Below are positions 30,756 to 31,089 of a DNA stretch of 31,089 nucleotides, piece after piece; the stretch's first letter is position 1, and each line of letters opens with the position of its first letter. The position numbers were made by a program, and so were the translations under genes. A model generated the notes under the pieces. It saw only the letters and a list, made by a program, of their open reading frames with translations, made no database searches and was not told where the DNA came from. The DNA comes from Silene noctiflora (Eukaryota > Streptophyta > Magnoliopsida > Caryophyllales > Caryophyllaceae): NCBI GenBank assembly GCA_009801015.1, contig VHZZ01000310.1, positions 90,034-121,122 on the forward strand. The letters are read 5' to 3'.

Positions 30756-31089
30756 GAGATGATGTTGAGCACTTTTACATACTTCTCTACATTTTAATCA
30801 TTAAAATACACAAAAATAATTTACAATTTTTAGTTTATTTTAGTTATTACTTTTGTATGGAAGATTAAGTTCTTTATCTTGGGTAAAGCAATTGAAGCAA
30901 ATGAATTAGTATTTTGTAAGACATTTTAATCTATGTTTTTATCTCTTGAATATTGATTTATTATTATGATTATTGATAGTTCTTGCTAGTTTGATCACCT
31001 AGTTTGTCTTATCATTAATATATTGCTAGTTTAGGAATTTGAATCTTTTGTTCATTTGCCTAGACATTAGTAGCAACTATTGTTCATCA

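Larger units (their letters stand above)
30301..31089 (+). mobile_element. Possible LTR fragment truncated by the window end
   Basis: A cluster of GCCTCTAGGAGAGGC palindromes (30545-30654) is followed by TATATAAG at 30748-30755 and a leader-like AT-rich region, the layout of an LTR promoter. Neither end of the element nor any coding frame is visible, so the class is unknown and the left boundary is arbitrary. Confidence 0.35.

Noticed and set aside
1-31089. tRNA, rRNA, CRISPR arrays or organellar DNA insertions
   Set aside because: None was recognised on either strand by eye; a tRNAscan or organelle-genome search would be needed to exclude short copies.

Overview
The window is nuclear DNA of a flowering plant: AT-rich, spliced genes with GT-AG introns, large intergenic spaces and many degraded transposable elements. 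Short motifs such as ACTCCGTA and CTCCCTCC recur in the introns and spacers, as is common in Caryophyllales (amaranth, beet and carnation relatives). I infer that order with modest confidence and do not name a species.

Three genes are well supported, and each splices in silico to an uninterrupted protein. (1) 1451-6756, plus strand: a three-exon QRT3-like pectin-lyase-fold protein (polygalacturonase relative, 502 aa), with a 3.3 kb second intron full of repeats. (2) 13831-16575, plus strand: a four-exon PIP2-type plasma-membrane aquaporin (290 aa), with both NPA motifs and a water-type selectivity filter but substitutions at two regulatory serine positions. (3) 19953-26380, minus strand: a twelve-exon CPL3-type RNA polymerase II CTD phosphatase (1170 aa), with a low-complexity N-terminus, a DLDHT catalytic motif and a C-terminal BRCT domain. 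Between the aquaporin and CPL3 lies a cluster of broken F-box-type gene relics on the minus strand (about 16780-18430).

The rest is repeats. 1-1450 holds a Stowaway-like MITE and the QRT3-like promoter. 6757-13830 is a gene-free block in which an old tandem duplication (about 8.8-10.9 kb and 10.9-12.8 kb) was invaded separately by different elements, including a hAT-like element with an 8-bp target duplication and a foldback Mutator-like element with a perfect 9-bp target duplication. 26381-31089 holds the CPL3 promoter, a probable 1.27 kb solo LTR, a second foldback Mutator-like element with a 9-bp target duplication, and part of a second LTR-like sequence at the window edge. Both LTR-like regions carry arrays of short palindromes upstream of a TATA box.

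The three genes have unrelated roles (cell-wall pectin, water transport, transcription/stress control) and no functional linkage is implied. I see no tRNA, rRNA, CRISPR array or obviously new biological system. The points most worth checking are the differentially invaded duplication, the two mirror-image Mutator-like elements, the palindrome arrays, the F-box relic cluster and the aquaporin substitutions.
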